17,459 bases of DNA, from the NCBI GenBank assembly GCA_945787485.1, contig CALZHV010000020.1:1-17459 (forward strand), in the 5' to 3' direction. The notes beneath the pieces were generated by a model. It had not been told where the DNA came from. It did no database searches and saw nothing but the letters and a program-made list of their open reading frames with translations. Origin of the DNA: an uncultured Lachnospiraceae bacterium (GTDB lineage Bacteria > Bacillota > Clostridia > Lachnospirales > Lachnospiraceae). Below, one piece after another: positions 6,133 to 14,700 of the stretch. Position numbers and translations under genes: made by a program. Position 1 is the stretch's first letter, and each line of letters opens with the position of its first letter.

Positions 6133-7399
6133 TCATTCCCTTTTTTATATCCTGCAATATTTCTTTTTCAAGCTCGATATAAAATAACTGTTTTGGATGA
6201 GGAGCTGATTCCATCGGCGTCATCTTCTCATCATACATACCTTTTACAACCGCATGTATGTTTTCGCCGTCATATGCCATAAAGCTTATCTCATCACCGA
6301 CACTGAATTTGTTTTTCTGATGAAGTTTTATCAATCCATCGTTTATTTCCTCAACAAATCCCAAATAAGTATAGTTTTTAATGTATGTGTTATTATCATA
6401 GATTTGAGAATTTTCATTCGTTTTATGGAAATAAAAGCCTGTTGTAAATTGTCTGTATGTGCATGCGGAAATCTCTTCTCTGTAATAGTCCATACGCGAT
6501 TTGTAGAGCTTTGCATCCTTGTAATAATCATCTATTGCCTGTCTGTATGTTCTCGTAACGACCGCAACATACAAGGCAGTCTTCATTCTTCCTTCAATTT
6601 TGAACGAATCAATACCTGCCTTTATCATCTCCGGTATGTATTCAATCATACACAAGTCCTTCGAGTTGAAAATATATGTTCCTCTGTCATCTTCTTCAAC
6701 AGGAAGATATTCTCCCGGACGCTTTTCTTCAACTATGGAATATTTCCATCTGCACGGATGTGTGCATGCTCCCTTGTTGGCATCTCTTCCGGTAAAATAA
6801 CTGCTCAAAAGGCATCTTCCCGAATATGATATACACATTGCACCATGCATAAATGCTTCTATTTCCATATCATCAGGTATGTTGTTTCTTATTGTTTCTA
6901 TCTCGTTAAGTGAGAGTTCTCTCGCTGCAACAACTCTTGTTGCTCCCATATCATGCCAGAAATTATATGTCAGATAATTTGTATTGTTTGACTGTGTGCT
7001 TATATGAATATCTATTCCCGGAAGCATTTTCTTTGCCAGCGTAAAAATACCGGGGTCCGATATTATGAAAGCATCTATTTTTTCTTCAAGTCCGGATTCC
7101 TTTATTGTATTAAAATAATCCTTCACACCCTCAATATCATCGTTATGAGCAAAAATATTTACAGTTACATAAAGCTTAGCTCCTGCATTGTGTGCATAAT
7201 CAGCACCCTCAATCATATCTTCGATTGAAAAATTATCAGCTTTCGCCCTAAGTCCAAATTTCTGACCGCCAATATATACAGCATCGGCGCCGTAGTCAAT
7301 AGCAACCTTTAAAACATCAAGGTTTCCTGCCGGAATAAGAAGCTCCGGTTTTTTTCCCGATTTCAATCTGTATACTGTTTCATTATTGTTATTATGCAT
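6104..7399 (-). CDS. trhP: U32 peptidase-family tRNA hydroxylation protein (TrhP-like)
   Basis: This 431-residue U32-family protein contains the complete family signature (residues 181-199): E181, F183, G186, C189, G194, C196 and S199 all fit. Together with C212 and C216, those cysteines suit an iron-sulfur site. PAGN near residue 23, YIGG near 42 and FKIEGRMK (266-273) are also typical. Despite the name, characterised members such as TrhP and RlhA hydroxylate RNA. In B. subtilis, TrhP1/TrhP2 (YrrN/YrrO) make 5-hydroxyuridine at tRNA position 34 using prephenate. The gene directly downstream of a TrmR-like methyltransferase, as here, matches that operon, so TrhP is preferred over a protease. 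The start at 7399 has GGAGA 5 bases upstream, and the gap to trmR is 20 bases. Only one U32 gene is present where B. subtilis has two, and the length resembles YrrO. Confidence 0.88.
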   Translation of the reverse strand: MHNNNNETVYRLKSGKKPELLIPAGNLDVLKVAIDYGADAVYIGGQKFGLRAKADNFSIEDMIEGADYAHNAGAKLYVTVNIFAHNDDIEGVKDYFNTIKESGLEEKIDAFIISDPGIFTLAKKMLPGIDIHISTQSNNTNYLTYNFWHDMGATRVVAARELSLNEIETIRNNIPDDMEIEAFMHGAMCISYSGRCLLSSYFTGRDANKGACTHPCRWKYSIVEEKRPGEYLPVEEDDRGTYIFNSKDLCMIEYIPEMIKAGIDSFKIEGRMKTALYVAVVTRTYRQAIDDYYKDAKLYKSRMDYYREEISACTYRQFTTGFYFHKTNENSQIYDNNTYIKNYTYLGFVEEINDGLIKLHQKNKFSVGDEISFMAYDGENIHAVVKGMYDEKMTPMESAPHPKQLFYIELEKEILQDIKKGMIIRSRHCEA

Positions 7400-7419
7400 A
7401 TTATTCTCCGATTAAATAA

Positions 7420-8073
7420 TTATTTGACATATGATATTGCAACACCGTCTGCCACAGACAATATCGCTGTTTCCAATCTTTCATCATGTGTAAGTACATA
7501 CAAATATTCTCTCATCCTGTCATGAATGGTTCTGTTTCGTTTATCAACGGTAAAATGTGATTCCAACACATCTCCTTCCTGTAAAATATTATCCGAGAAA
7601 ATAACACCGCCTTTTTTTACCAATTCAAACAGGCTCTCAAGATAATATATGTATTGACCTTTAGCAGCATCCACAAATGCAAAATCAAAGCTATCACGAG
7701 GTAAGGTTTTCAAAACCTCTGCCGCATCGCCCTTAAGCGAAACGATTTTTTCTTCCCTGTTCATAGCTTTGATATTTTCTTTTGCAATATTATATCTTTC
7801 CTCGTCTAATTCAATAGTCGTTATCACGCCGTCGCAAGCAATGTAATCCGACATAAAAAGTGCCGAATATCCGACAGCCGTACCGATTTCAAGAACGTTT
7901 GCAGGTTTTTTTATGAGAAGCTGTGTCTTTAATAATTCTCTTGTTTCCGGTCTTATGACAGGTACATTATTATTTTTTGCCTCTTTATATATTTCTCCAA
8001 GCCTTCCTTCATCATCTATGTAAAATGATTGCACAAACGATGATATCCTGTCTATATTTTTAACGCCCTGCAT
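7420..8073 (-). CDS. trmR: tRNA 5-hydroxyuridine methyltransferase (TrmR/YrrM family O-methyltransferase)
   Basis: This 217-residue class I SAM-dependent O-methyltransferase has motif I LEIGTAVGYS (61-70), the acidic residue ending the next strand (E88/D90), a VDAAKG motif (134-139) with a likely metal ligand at D135, and DN (161-162). This is the COMT/YrrM fold. In B. subtilis, TrmR methylates 5-hydroxyuridine at wobble position 34 to give 5-methoxyuridine. Its position between an mltG-like gene and a U32 hydroxylase supports the same job here. I chose the ATG at 8071-8073, because AGAGGA precedes it by 8 bases and the gene then starts four bases after the upstream stop codon. An ATG at 8097 would overlap the upstream gene. 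The ribosome site lies within the poly-glutamate codons at the end of that gene, so the two are probably translationally coupled. Confidence 0.9.
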   Translation of the reverse strand: MQGVKNIDRISSFVQSFYIDDEGRLGEIYKEAKNNNVPVIRPETRELLKTQLLIKKPANVLEIGTAVGYSALFMSDYIACDGVITTIELDEERYNIAKENIKAMNREEKIVSLKGDAAEVLKTLPRDSFDFAFVDAAKGQYIYYLESLFELVKKGGVIFSDNILQEGDVLESHFTVDKRNRTIHDRMREYLYVLTHDERLETAILSVADGVAISYVK

Positions 8074-8077
8074 TATG

Positions 8078-8518
8078 TTATTCCTCTTCCTCTTCATCCT
8101 GGTTTTGATGACATATTATCTCCAATATCTCATCAAAATTCATGGAAGGTGATAATCCGTACTGGCCTGCAACTATCTCATTTGCGCAGCCCTTTACTTT
8201 TATCTTTGCAAAAAATGCATATCTGTCATCAATTATCTCACCCTCTTCAAGTGCCGTGGCAATCTCCAAAGTTGATGAGTCTGCAGGTATTTCTATAACC
8301 TTATAATCTCTTGAAATAGGCTCTTTTGCAACATCTCCGAAAATACTGTATGTAAAATTAAATGAATAAGAAAATACTTTTATTATCAAAAAAACAATAA
8401 TAAGATTTATAAGTAGGCTTCCGGTAAAGCCTGCACATCTTTTGAGCCATTTTCTTACAATTTCATCAGTATTCTTTTTTTTCTTTTTTTTGCTCTTGTT
8501 TTTTACATTATCACTCAT
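8078..8518 (-). CDS. Short MltG/YceG-like membrane protein lacking the transglycosylase domain
   Basis: This 146-residue protein has a lysine-rich cytoplasmic start (K8-K15), one membrane helix (about 33-52) and an outer domain (about 72-138). The outer domain reads like the LysM-like N-terminal domain of the endolytic transglycosylase MltG: IPADSSTLEIATALEE, a predicted helix, then AGQYGLSPSMNFDEIL. Normal MltG is about 350 residues with a catalytic glutamate domain after this region. Here the protein ends in five glutamates, with no catalytic residue. The site between a DUF1292/ruvX group and trmR is where yrrL (mltG) sits in B. subtilis, so it is probably a shortened MltG homologue. It may bind peptidoglycan or regulate septal wall synthesis, but cannot cut glycan itself. 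It overlaps the ylbF-family stop by 8 bases (ATGAGTGA) and has only a weak ribosome site, which suggests coupling. Confidence 0.78.
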   Translation of the reverse strand: MSDNVKNKSKKKKKKNTDEIVRKWLKRCAGFTGSLLINLIIVFLIIKVFSYSFNFTYSIFGDVAKEPISRDYKVIEIPADSSTLEIATALEEGEIIDDRYAFFAKIKVKGCANEIVAGQYGLSPSMNFDEILEIICHQNQDEEEEE

Positions 8519-8846
8519 CTACCAAATCAAACTCCAATCCATCTGTTATTGCATTGAAAACCATCTGCATATCCTTACATAATTGTTGTTCAGCTTTGAG
8601 AAAATCAGTTACAACAGAATTATGCAGCATATCATCATACTGGTTTACAAGTCGTGTTACCGAATCATAGTTGTTTACTCCCTCCTGATTCTGAAGGTCG
8701 TAATTAAGATGTCTGAACTCCTTAAGTTTATCACATAATTCCGGATGCTCATACAACTTTATTTTGGTTTCCATATATGTTTTATATTCTTTTGAGTCTT
8801 TTATATTCTGATTCAAAAGAGCGCTTTGTGCTAATACATCCTTCAT
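8511..8846 (-). CDS. YlbF/YmcA family protein
   Basis: This small, nearly all-helical 111-residue protein has the YlbF/YmcA pattern: a helix with SKEYKTYMETK (18-28), PELCDKLKEFRHLNYDLQNQ (35-54), and a last helix with DFLKAEQQLC (81-90) before an acidic end. In B. subtilis, YlbF and YmcA form a complex with YaaT that alters RNase Y activity and affects competence, biofilm formation and sporulation. No YaaT or RNase Y gene is in this window. It starts 3 bases after the RNase J stop, with its AGAGGT ribosome site made from the last RNase J codons, so the two proteins should be made together. Its own stop overlaps the next gene. A role beside RNase J is inference from this arrangement only. Confidence 0.85.
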   Translation of the reverse strand: MKDVLAQSALLNQNIKDSKEYKTYMETKIKLYEHPELCDKLKEFRHLNYDLQNQEGVNNYDSVTRLVNQYDDMLHNSVVTDFLKAEQQLCKDMQMVFNAITDGLEFDLVDE

Positions 8847-8849
8847 ATT

Positions 8850-10514
8850 CTATACCTCTGTAATAATAGGCAGTATCATCGGACTACGTTTTGTTCTCTT
8901 CCACAAAAGATCACTGAGTGCATCCTTGATAGTTGTCTTTATCTTGCTCCAGTCATTAACACCGTTATAGAAACATTCCTCCATGGCATCATAAACAACA
9001 TCTTTACATTCTTCCATAAGGTTTTCTGACTCTCTAACGTATACAAAGCCTCTTGATACAATATCCGGACCGGCTATTAATTGACCGCTTTCTTTCTCTA
9101 ACGTAACAACGACAATAAGCAGTCCGTTTTGTGAAAGCTGTTGTCTGTCTCTTAATACTATATTGCCAACATCTCCAACTCCAAGACCATCGACCATAAT
9201 TCCCTGTGCCTGTACTCTTCCGGTCACTTCGAACACATCCTCAGAAACCTCAAGAACATCACCTGTAGACATTATCTTGACATTTTCCTTTGGAATGCCC
9301 ATTTCTACTGCCAGCTCTGCATGTCTCTTTAAATGTCTGTATTCGCCATGGACAGGAATCGCATATTTTGGCTTTGTCAATGCATACATTAGCTTTAGTT
9401 CTTCCTGACAGGCATGTCCTGATACGTGCGTATCCTGGAATACTACATGTGCACCTTTAAGCTCAAGCTCGTTTATCACCTTGAATACAGCTTTCTCATT
9501 ACCCGGTATAGGATTAGATGAGAATATTACCAGGTCTCCCGGTTTGATTGTAATTTTGCTGTGTATTGAAGCTGCAATACGTGACAATGCAGCCATATTT
9601 TCGCCCTGGCTTCCTGTTGTAATTAGAACAATCTGTTCATCCGGATAACTGTTTATACGTTCAATTTCAATAAGCGTTTTGTCCGGAATATTTATATAAC
9701 CAAGTTCAGAAGCGGTCTGTATTACATTTACCATACTTCTTCCCTCGACCACTACCTTTCTGCCATATTTGTATGCAGAATTTATTATCTGCTGAACTCT
9801 GTCAACATTTGATGCAAATGTAGCTATAATAATTCTGTGTTCTTTGTTTTCAGCAAATAAATTATCAAATGTTTTGCCTACGGTTTTCTCAGATTGTGTA
9901 TATCCCGGTCTTTCGACATTTGTTGAGTCTGCCATAAGTGCAAGAACACCCTTCTTTCCAAGCTCGCCAAATCTTGGAAGGTCAATTACCTCGCCGAATA
10001 CAGGTGTATAGTCAACCTTGAAATCTCCGGTATGGACTATTATTCCTGCCGGAGTATATATTGCCAATGCAGCTGCATCTACAATCGAATGATTAGTTCT
10101 TATAAATTCTATTCTAAAGCAACCAAGATTGATAATCTGTCCGTGCTTTACTATCTTTCTTTTTGTATTATTGAGATTGTTATGTTCTCTTAATTTGTGT
10201 TCGATAAGTCCCATTGTAAGCTTTGTAGCATAAATAGGCATATTAATCTCATTTTCCACATAAGGAATAGCACCTATATGATCCTCATGTCCATGAGTTA
10301 CAACAAGACCTTTTACCTTATCGGCATTATCCTTAAGGTAAGTCACATCAGGTATTACCAAATCAATACCAAGCATCTCATCCTCAGGGAAGGATAATCC
10401 ACAGTCTATTACTATAATACTATCCTCATACTCTATAGCGGTAATGTTCATTCCAATCTGTTCCAATCCGCCCAATGGAATGATTTTTACCGGCTTATTT
10501 GTGTTTTTATTCAA
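8850..10514 (-). CDS. Ribonuclease J (metallo-beta-lactamase/beta-CASP RNase)
   Basis: This 554-residue product matches the roughly 555-residue length of RNase J1. RNase J is a zinc-dependent 5'-3' exonuclease and endonuclease for mRNA decay and rRNA maturation in Firmicutes. Metal-binding motifs are present: HGHEDH (74-79), H142, D164 in HTGDF and H389 in VHGEY. The beta-CASP part includes ATFASN (231-236), TGSQGE (300-305) and HVSGHA (363-368), and a C-terminal domain extends to residue 554. The start is a TTG (10512-10514) with a perfect GGAGG 7 bases upstream. It begins two bases after the DUF1292 stop codon, and its ribosome site is inside that gene. Which paralogue it is (J1 or J2) cannot be told from one copy, though all catalytic residues are intact. 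Confidence 0.96.
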   Translation of the reverse strand: MNKNTNKPVKIIPLGGLEQIGMNITAIEYEDSIIVIDCGLSFPEDEMLGIDLVIPDVTYLKDNADKVKGLVVTHGHEDHIGAIPYVENEINMPIYATKLTMGLIEHKLREHNNLNNTKRKIVKHGQIINLGCFRIEFIRTNHSIVDAAALAIYTPAGIIVHTGDFKVDYTPVFGEVIDLPRFGELGKKGVLALMADSTNVERPGYTQSEKTVGKTFDNLFAENKEHRIIIATFASNVDRVQQIINSAYKYGRKVVVEGRSMVNVIQTASELGYINIPDKTLIEIERINSYPDEQIVLITTGSQGENMAALSRIAASIHSKITIKPGDLVIFSSNPIPGNEKAVFKVINELELKGAHVVFQDTHVSGHACQEELKLMYALTKPKYAIPVHGEYRHLKRHAELAVEMGIPKENVKIMSTGDVLEVSEDVFEVTGRVQAQGIMVDGLGVGDVGNIVLRDRQQLSQNGLLIVVVTLEKESGQLIAGPDIVSRGFVYVRESENLMEECKDVVYDAMEECFYNGVNDWSKIKTTIKDALSDLLWKRTKRSPMILPIITEV

Positions 10515-10516
10515 AA

Positions 10517-10819
10517 TTATACCTCCAAATCAATATCATCAAGTAATTCGTTAAATATTGAAATTAACGCTTCGTTTTCTTTCTCGTCCTCAACAATAGA
10601 ATAAGAAACGAAGTCATCATCACTGCCATCTTCCTTCAGTATAAGAAAACTTCCTTCCTCACCCTCTAATTCATCTGTTACCAATATATAATTTTCTCCT
10701 GCAAGCTTTGTCTCCTCGAGGATATAAAATTCAACCTGTCCTTCATCTGTATCGAATACAATTGTTTCTATTTCTTCATCTATGTCATTTTTAACATTGT
10801 TATCCATATTTTCGCTCAT
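10517..10819 (-). CDS. DUF1292 family protein (YrzB-like)
   Basis: This very acidic 100-residue protein fits DUF1292 by its strand-rich pattern: ETIVFDTDEGQVEFYILEET, then a YILV strand, an EGSFLILKED strand and an acidic last helix. The family has no established biochemical function. It sits between ruvX (yrrK) and the mltG-type gene in B. subtilis, as it roughly does here with RNase J and a YlbF-family gene inserted. The start at 10819 has AGAGGT 7 bases upstream. The last codons (GAG GTA TAA) form part of the GGAGG ribosome site of the RNase J gene, so the C-terminal Glu-Val may be set partly by that need. Confidence 0.85.
   Translation of the reverse strand: MSENMDNNVKNDIDEEIETIVFDTDEGQVEFYILEETKLAGENYILVTDELEGEEGSFLILKEDGSDDDFVSYSIVEDEKENEALISIFNELLDDIDLEV
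10522..10526 (-). promoter_or_regulatory. Ribosome binding site that fixes the TTG start of RNase J
   Basis: The minus strand reads GGAGG 7 bases before the TTG at 10514, within the last codons of the DUF1292 gene. No in-frame ATG nearby has a comparable site. Confidence 0.8.
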
Positions 10820-10879
10820 ATTTTTACCTCTGAATAATTATTTGCCGTTTCTTAGATACATTAAAATATGTATGGTATT

Positions 10880-11311
10880 TTATTTTTTATTGTTGCTTTG
10901 CATATCGAGATATGTCTGTAAAATAATAGCCGCAGCCATTTTATCAATATATTGTTTTTTGTTTTTTGATGCTACGCCTGTTGACTCAAGTATTCTGTCA
11001 GCTTCCATCGTAGTAAGTCTTTCATCCACAAAAATAACAGGAAGTGCTGTTCTTCGTTCAAGATTTTCTTTGAAAATCCTGGTATCTTCCACTCGCTCTC
11101 CCTCTGTATTATTCATGTTCTTTGGTAATCCCAATACAATAGTATCGACATCATTTTCAGCAATTATTCTCTCTATAGCCGCATATGTCTGTCTAAGCTT
11201 ATTGGCATGGGTTCTTTCAATCGTAACAAGAGGCTGGGCTATAATTCGATTTTCATCACTTATAGCCACACCCACTGTTTTAGTTCCGTAATCAAGTCCT
11301 ATCGTTCTCAA
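10880..11311 (-). CDS. ruvX: RuvX/YqgF family Holliday junction resolvase-like nuclease
   Basis: This 143-residue RNase H-fold protein has the YqgF motifs: GLDYGTKTVGVAISD (5-19) with the first catalytic aspartate D7, GLPKNMNNTEGER (61-73), VDERLTT (95-101) and IDKMAAAIILQTYL (122-135) with the last acidic residue D123. The family includes E. coli YqgF, needed for 16S rRNA 5' processing, and proteins with Holliday junction resolvase activity; which role applies here cannot be read from sequence. The start is TTG (11309-11311), giving the usual R-T/I-x-G-L-D opening, with AAGGTG 7 bases upstream. It is 40 bases downstream of ireB, as in many Firmicutes (yrzL-yrrK). Confidence 0.94.
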   Translation of the reverse strand: MRTIGLDYGTKTVGVAISDENRIIAQPLVTIERTHANKLRQTYAAIERIIAENDVDTIVLGLPKNMNNTEGERVEDTRIFKENLERRTALPVIFVDERLTTMEADRILESTGVASKNKKQYIDKMAAAIILQTYLDMQSNNKK

Positions 11312-11318
11312 TTTAAAT

Positions 11319-11324
11319 CACCTT
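11319..11324 (-). promoter_or_regulatory. Ribosome binding site that fixes the TTG start of ruvX
   Basis: The minus strand reads AAGGTG 7 bases before the TTG at 11311. The next in-frame methionine would lie past the catalytic D7 motif, so the TTG must be the start. Confidence 0.8.
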
Positions 11325-11351
11325 TTATATGAAACAAAACTAATGTATTTA

Positions 11352-11609
11352 TTACTTTAATCGTGTTTCAATATAATTTTCCAAAAGCACTTCTATTATT
11401 TCGTCTCTTTCAGCCTTCATAATAAGACTTCTTGCATTTTTATAACTTGTAATATATGTCGGATCACCACTCATAACATATCCGACAATCTGACTTGTAG
11501 GATTATAGCCTTTCTCAGAAAGAGCTTCATATACCTGTGCAAGTATATCCGGCACCTCTATCATAGTCTCTCTGATAATTCCTATATCCTGAGTATTTTG
11601 ATTATTCAT
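11352..11609 (-). CDS. ireB: IreB family regulatory phosphoprotein (UPF0297, YrzL)
   Basis: This 85-residue product matches the UPF0297 family through YEALSEKGYNPTSQIVGYVMSGDP (27-50) followed by YITSYKNARSLI and ERDEIIEVLLENYI. In Enterococcus, IreB is phosphorylated on N-terminal threonines by the PASTA kinase IreK, and it controls the level of the peptidoglycan enzyme MurAA and cephalosporin resistance. Here T6 and T15 lie in the equivalent tail, but whether they are phosphorylated is unknown. The start at 11609 has AAGGA 9 bases upstream. It is the first gene of its operon, directly after the promoter at 11640-11668. Confidence 0.93.
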   Translation of the reverse strand: MNNQNTQDIGIIRETMIEVPDILAQVYEALSEKGYNPTSQIVGYVMSGDPTYITSYKNARSLIMKAERDEIIEVLLENYIETRLK

Positions 11610-11639
11610 TTCATCACGTCCTTTAAAACATATAGTCCT

Positions 11640-11668
11640 ATAATAATATATAAGCCATAAAATATCAA
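11640..11668 (-). promoter_or_regulatory. Sigma-A-type promoter of the ireB operon
   Basis: The minus strand reads TTGATA (11663-11668), a 17-base spacer and TATTAT (11640-11645). This gives 5 of 6 matches in each hexamer, in the 91-base gap between the polC stop and the ireB start. No terminator for polC is evident in the same gap, so some read-through from polC is likely. Confidence 0.6.
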
Positions 11669-11700
11669 CTCTTTATTCGAATTATATTCGCCTTATATTA

Positions 11701-14700
11701 TCAATTAAGCAAATCAAAGAAATCGTATTGATTTGTTTCCGAAAGTCCGTTTAGCAAACCCATTTCATCCATATCATCAAGAATTGATTTTGATACTTTT
11801 CCTCTCGTTCTTATATCTTCCTTTGACATGAACGGTGCCTCAGCAGCAGCTTCCTGAAGTTGTTCTGCAGCCTTTTCTCCCATTCCCGGCAAAGCTGAAA
11901 AGCAAGGCAGTATCTTGCCGTCTACAATTTGGAATCTGTGTGCATCCGATTTGTACAAATCTATAGGCATAAACTCTATGCCTCTTGCATACATTTCCTG
12001 AACAATCTTCATATCCTTTAGTGTATCTTTGTCCTTTGCAGTCTGCTCATTTTTATCCTTCTTTTTTATTATTTCCATTTGTCTTTCAAGCTCTTCTTTA
12101 CCCCTGCACATAAGCTTATAATCAAAAGCTGATGCTCTTATACTAAAGAAAGCCGTGTAATATGCAAGCGGATAATTCACCTTGAAATAGGCAATTCTCC
12201 ATGCCATCATAACGTATGCAACAGCATGAGCCTTAGGGAACATGTATTTTATTTTTTTGCATGACCAGATATACCAGTCAGGCACTCCGTGTGACAGCAT
12301 CTCTTCCTCCCATTCAGGCTTAAGACCTTTTCCCTTACGTACACTTTCCATAATCGTAAATGCAGTACCGGATTCAAGACCCATGTGGATGAGATAAATC
12401 ATAATATCATCACGTGTACATATTGCCGAAGAAAGCACGCATGTACCCTCTTGTATGAGTTTTTGTGCATTTCCAAGCCATACATCCGTTCCGTGCGACA
12501 ACCCTGCAATTCTAACAAGATCAGAAAAAGATTGCGGATTGGTATCAATAAGCATTTGCATGGCAAATTCAGTTCCAAATTCGGGGATACCAAGAGAACC
12601 GAGCTTTGTTCCTCCAATATCCGCAGGCTCAATTCCAAGTGCATCAGTATTGTGGAAAAGTGACATAACCTCTTTGTCATCAAGAGGAATTGTCTTTGCA
12701 TCCACGCCTGTCAAATCCTCAAGTCTTCTGATCATGGTAGGATCGTCGTGTCCGAGTATGTCCAGCTTAAGGAGATTATGATCAATCGAATGGTACTCAA
12801 AATGAGTAGTTATAGTATCCGTTGTCATGTCATTTGCAGGCTTTTGAATCGGTGTAAACGAATATATTTCTTCATGCTTAGGAAGTACAATCATTCCTCC
12901 GGGATGCTGTCCCGTTGTACGTTTTACACCCGTACATCCGACAGCAAGTCTTTCCATCTCGCAACGTCTTTTTTCAATGCCACGCTCCTTAAAATAATTG
13001 TAAACATAACCGTATGCCGTTTTTTCAGCCATTGTACCAATAGTTCCGGCTCTGAACGCTTTTCCTTTTCCAAACAGCTCTTCTGTATATGCATGAGCTT
13101 TAGGCTGATATTCACCGGAAAAATTAAGGTCTATATCCGGTTCCTTATCTCCCTTAAATCCAAGGAATGTTTCAAACGGTATATCATGGCCTTCCTTATT
13201 CATCAACGAACCGCACTTAGGGCAATTACAATCCGGCATATCGCAGCCTGATTGACCTGAATAGCCTTTTACCAGCTCCGAATCAAAATCAGTGTAATAA
13301 CACTTAGGGCATATGTAATGTGCCGGCAAAGGATTTACTTCCGTAATACCTGCCATTGTTGCAACAAATGAAGAGCCTACCGAGCCTCTCGAGCCAACGA
13401 GATATCCATCATCATTTGAACGCCAAACAAGCTTTTGCGCAATTATGTACATAACCGCAAATCCGTTAGTAATAATTGAGTTAAGCTCACGCTCAAGTCT
13501 TTCGACAACTATTTCAGGAAGCTTTGGTCCATATATTTCATGTGCCTTGTCGTAACAAATCTGTGTTAACGTTTCATCCGAATTTTCAATTATTGGCGGT
13601 TGCTTATCAGGTCTTACCGGAGATATTTTTTCTATCATGTCAGAGATTTTATTTGTATTGGTGATTACAATCTCTTTTGCAACATCACTGCCAAGATATG
13701 CAAATTCTTCGAGCATTTCTTCCGTAGTTCTAAAATAAAGAGGCGGTTGTCTGTCCGCATCGCTAAAGCCTTTTCCCGCCATAATAATACTTCTGTATAT
13801 GGAATCTTCCGGGTCAAGAAAATGCACATCACATGTTGCAACAACAGGCTTATTAAATTTCTCTCCAAGCGCAACAATCTTTCTGTTAATATTCTCAAGG
13901 TCTTCAACCGTATTTACAGGTGCTTTTTCATCCTCCAGCAAAAACATATTGTTGCCTGTCGGTTGTATTTCATAATAATCGTAGAAATCACACAATCTTT
14001 TTATCTCATCATCCGGTTCGTTATACAAAACAGCCCTGTACAGTTCTCCCGCTTCGCATGCTGAACCGATAATAAGTCCTTCCCTGTACTTGTTTATCAG
14101 ACTTTTTGGAATTCTCGGTCTGCGGTTAAAGTAATTGATGTGTGACTCGGAAATAAGTCTGTAGAGATTTACCCTTCCAATCTCATTTTTAACAAGAATA
14201 ATGCCGTGATACGACCTTGCTTTTTTTATTGTGTCCGTTGAGTTTTTACCAAACTCGTTAAGACCGGCAATTGTAGTTATATTCTTTGCTTTTACAAGCT
14301 CAAGCATTTTGCAGAATATTTTTCCTGTTGCAGTTGCGTCATCTATCGCCCTGTGATGATGCTCCAAAGCAACATTAAACTGCTTACAAAGTCTGTCCAA
14401 AGTATACTTTCCAAGCTCAGGAATTAACACATGAGCCAAAGTCATGGTATCTACAACCGTGTAATCATATTTGTATCCCATCTTTATAGCATTTTCTTTG
14501 ATAAAGCTTGTGTCAAAGGAAGCGTTATGCGCAACAAGTATCGAGTCACCAATGAATTCAAGAAACTTTGGTAAAATTACATCTACAGTCGGACTGTCCA
14601 TTACCATTTCATCTGTTATCGTAGTAAGCTGCGTAATATTGTATGGTATAGGCATCTTCGGATTTATGAATTCCGAAAATGTATCTACAATCTCCCCATT

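Noticed and set aside
6254..6829. 191-codon open frame on the plus strand within the U32 gene
   Set aside because: It is antisense to the conserved U32 signature region, with no recognisable motif or translation signal.
10856..10873. Inverted repeat ATACAT/ATGTAT between ruvX and the DUF1292 gene
   Set aside because: It is a six-base, fully AT-rich stem with no T run and no nearby promoter; expected by chance in this composition.
10782..11291. 169-codon open frame on the plus strand over ruvX
   Set aside because: It is antisense to a well-supported ruvX and has no upstream ribosome site; its hydrophobicity is a product of the reverse complement.
12748..13251. 167-codon open frame on the plus strand within polC
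   Set aside because: It lies wholly antisense to the zinc-finger and palm coding region of PolC, has no ribosome site, and its translation is cysteine/serine/isoleucine-rich noise. The same holds for other long frames antisense to polC, such as 15764-16222 and 13600-14064.
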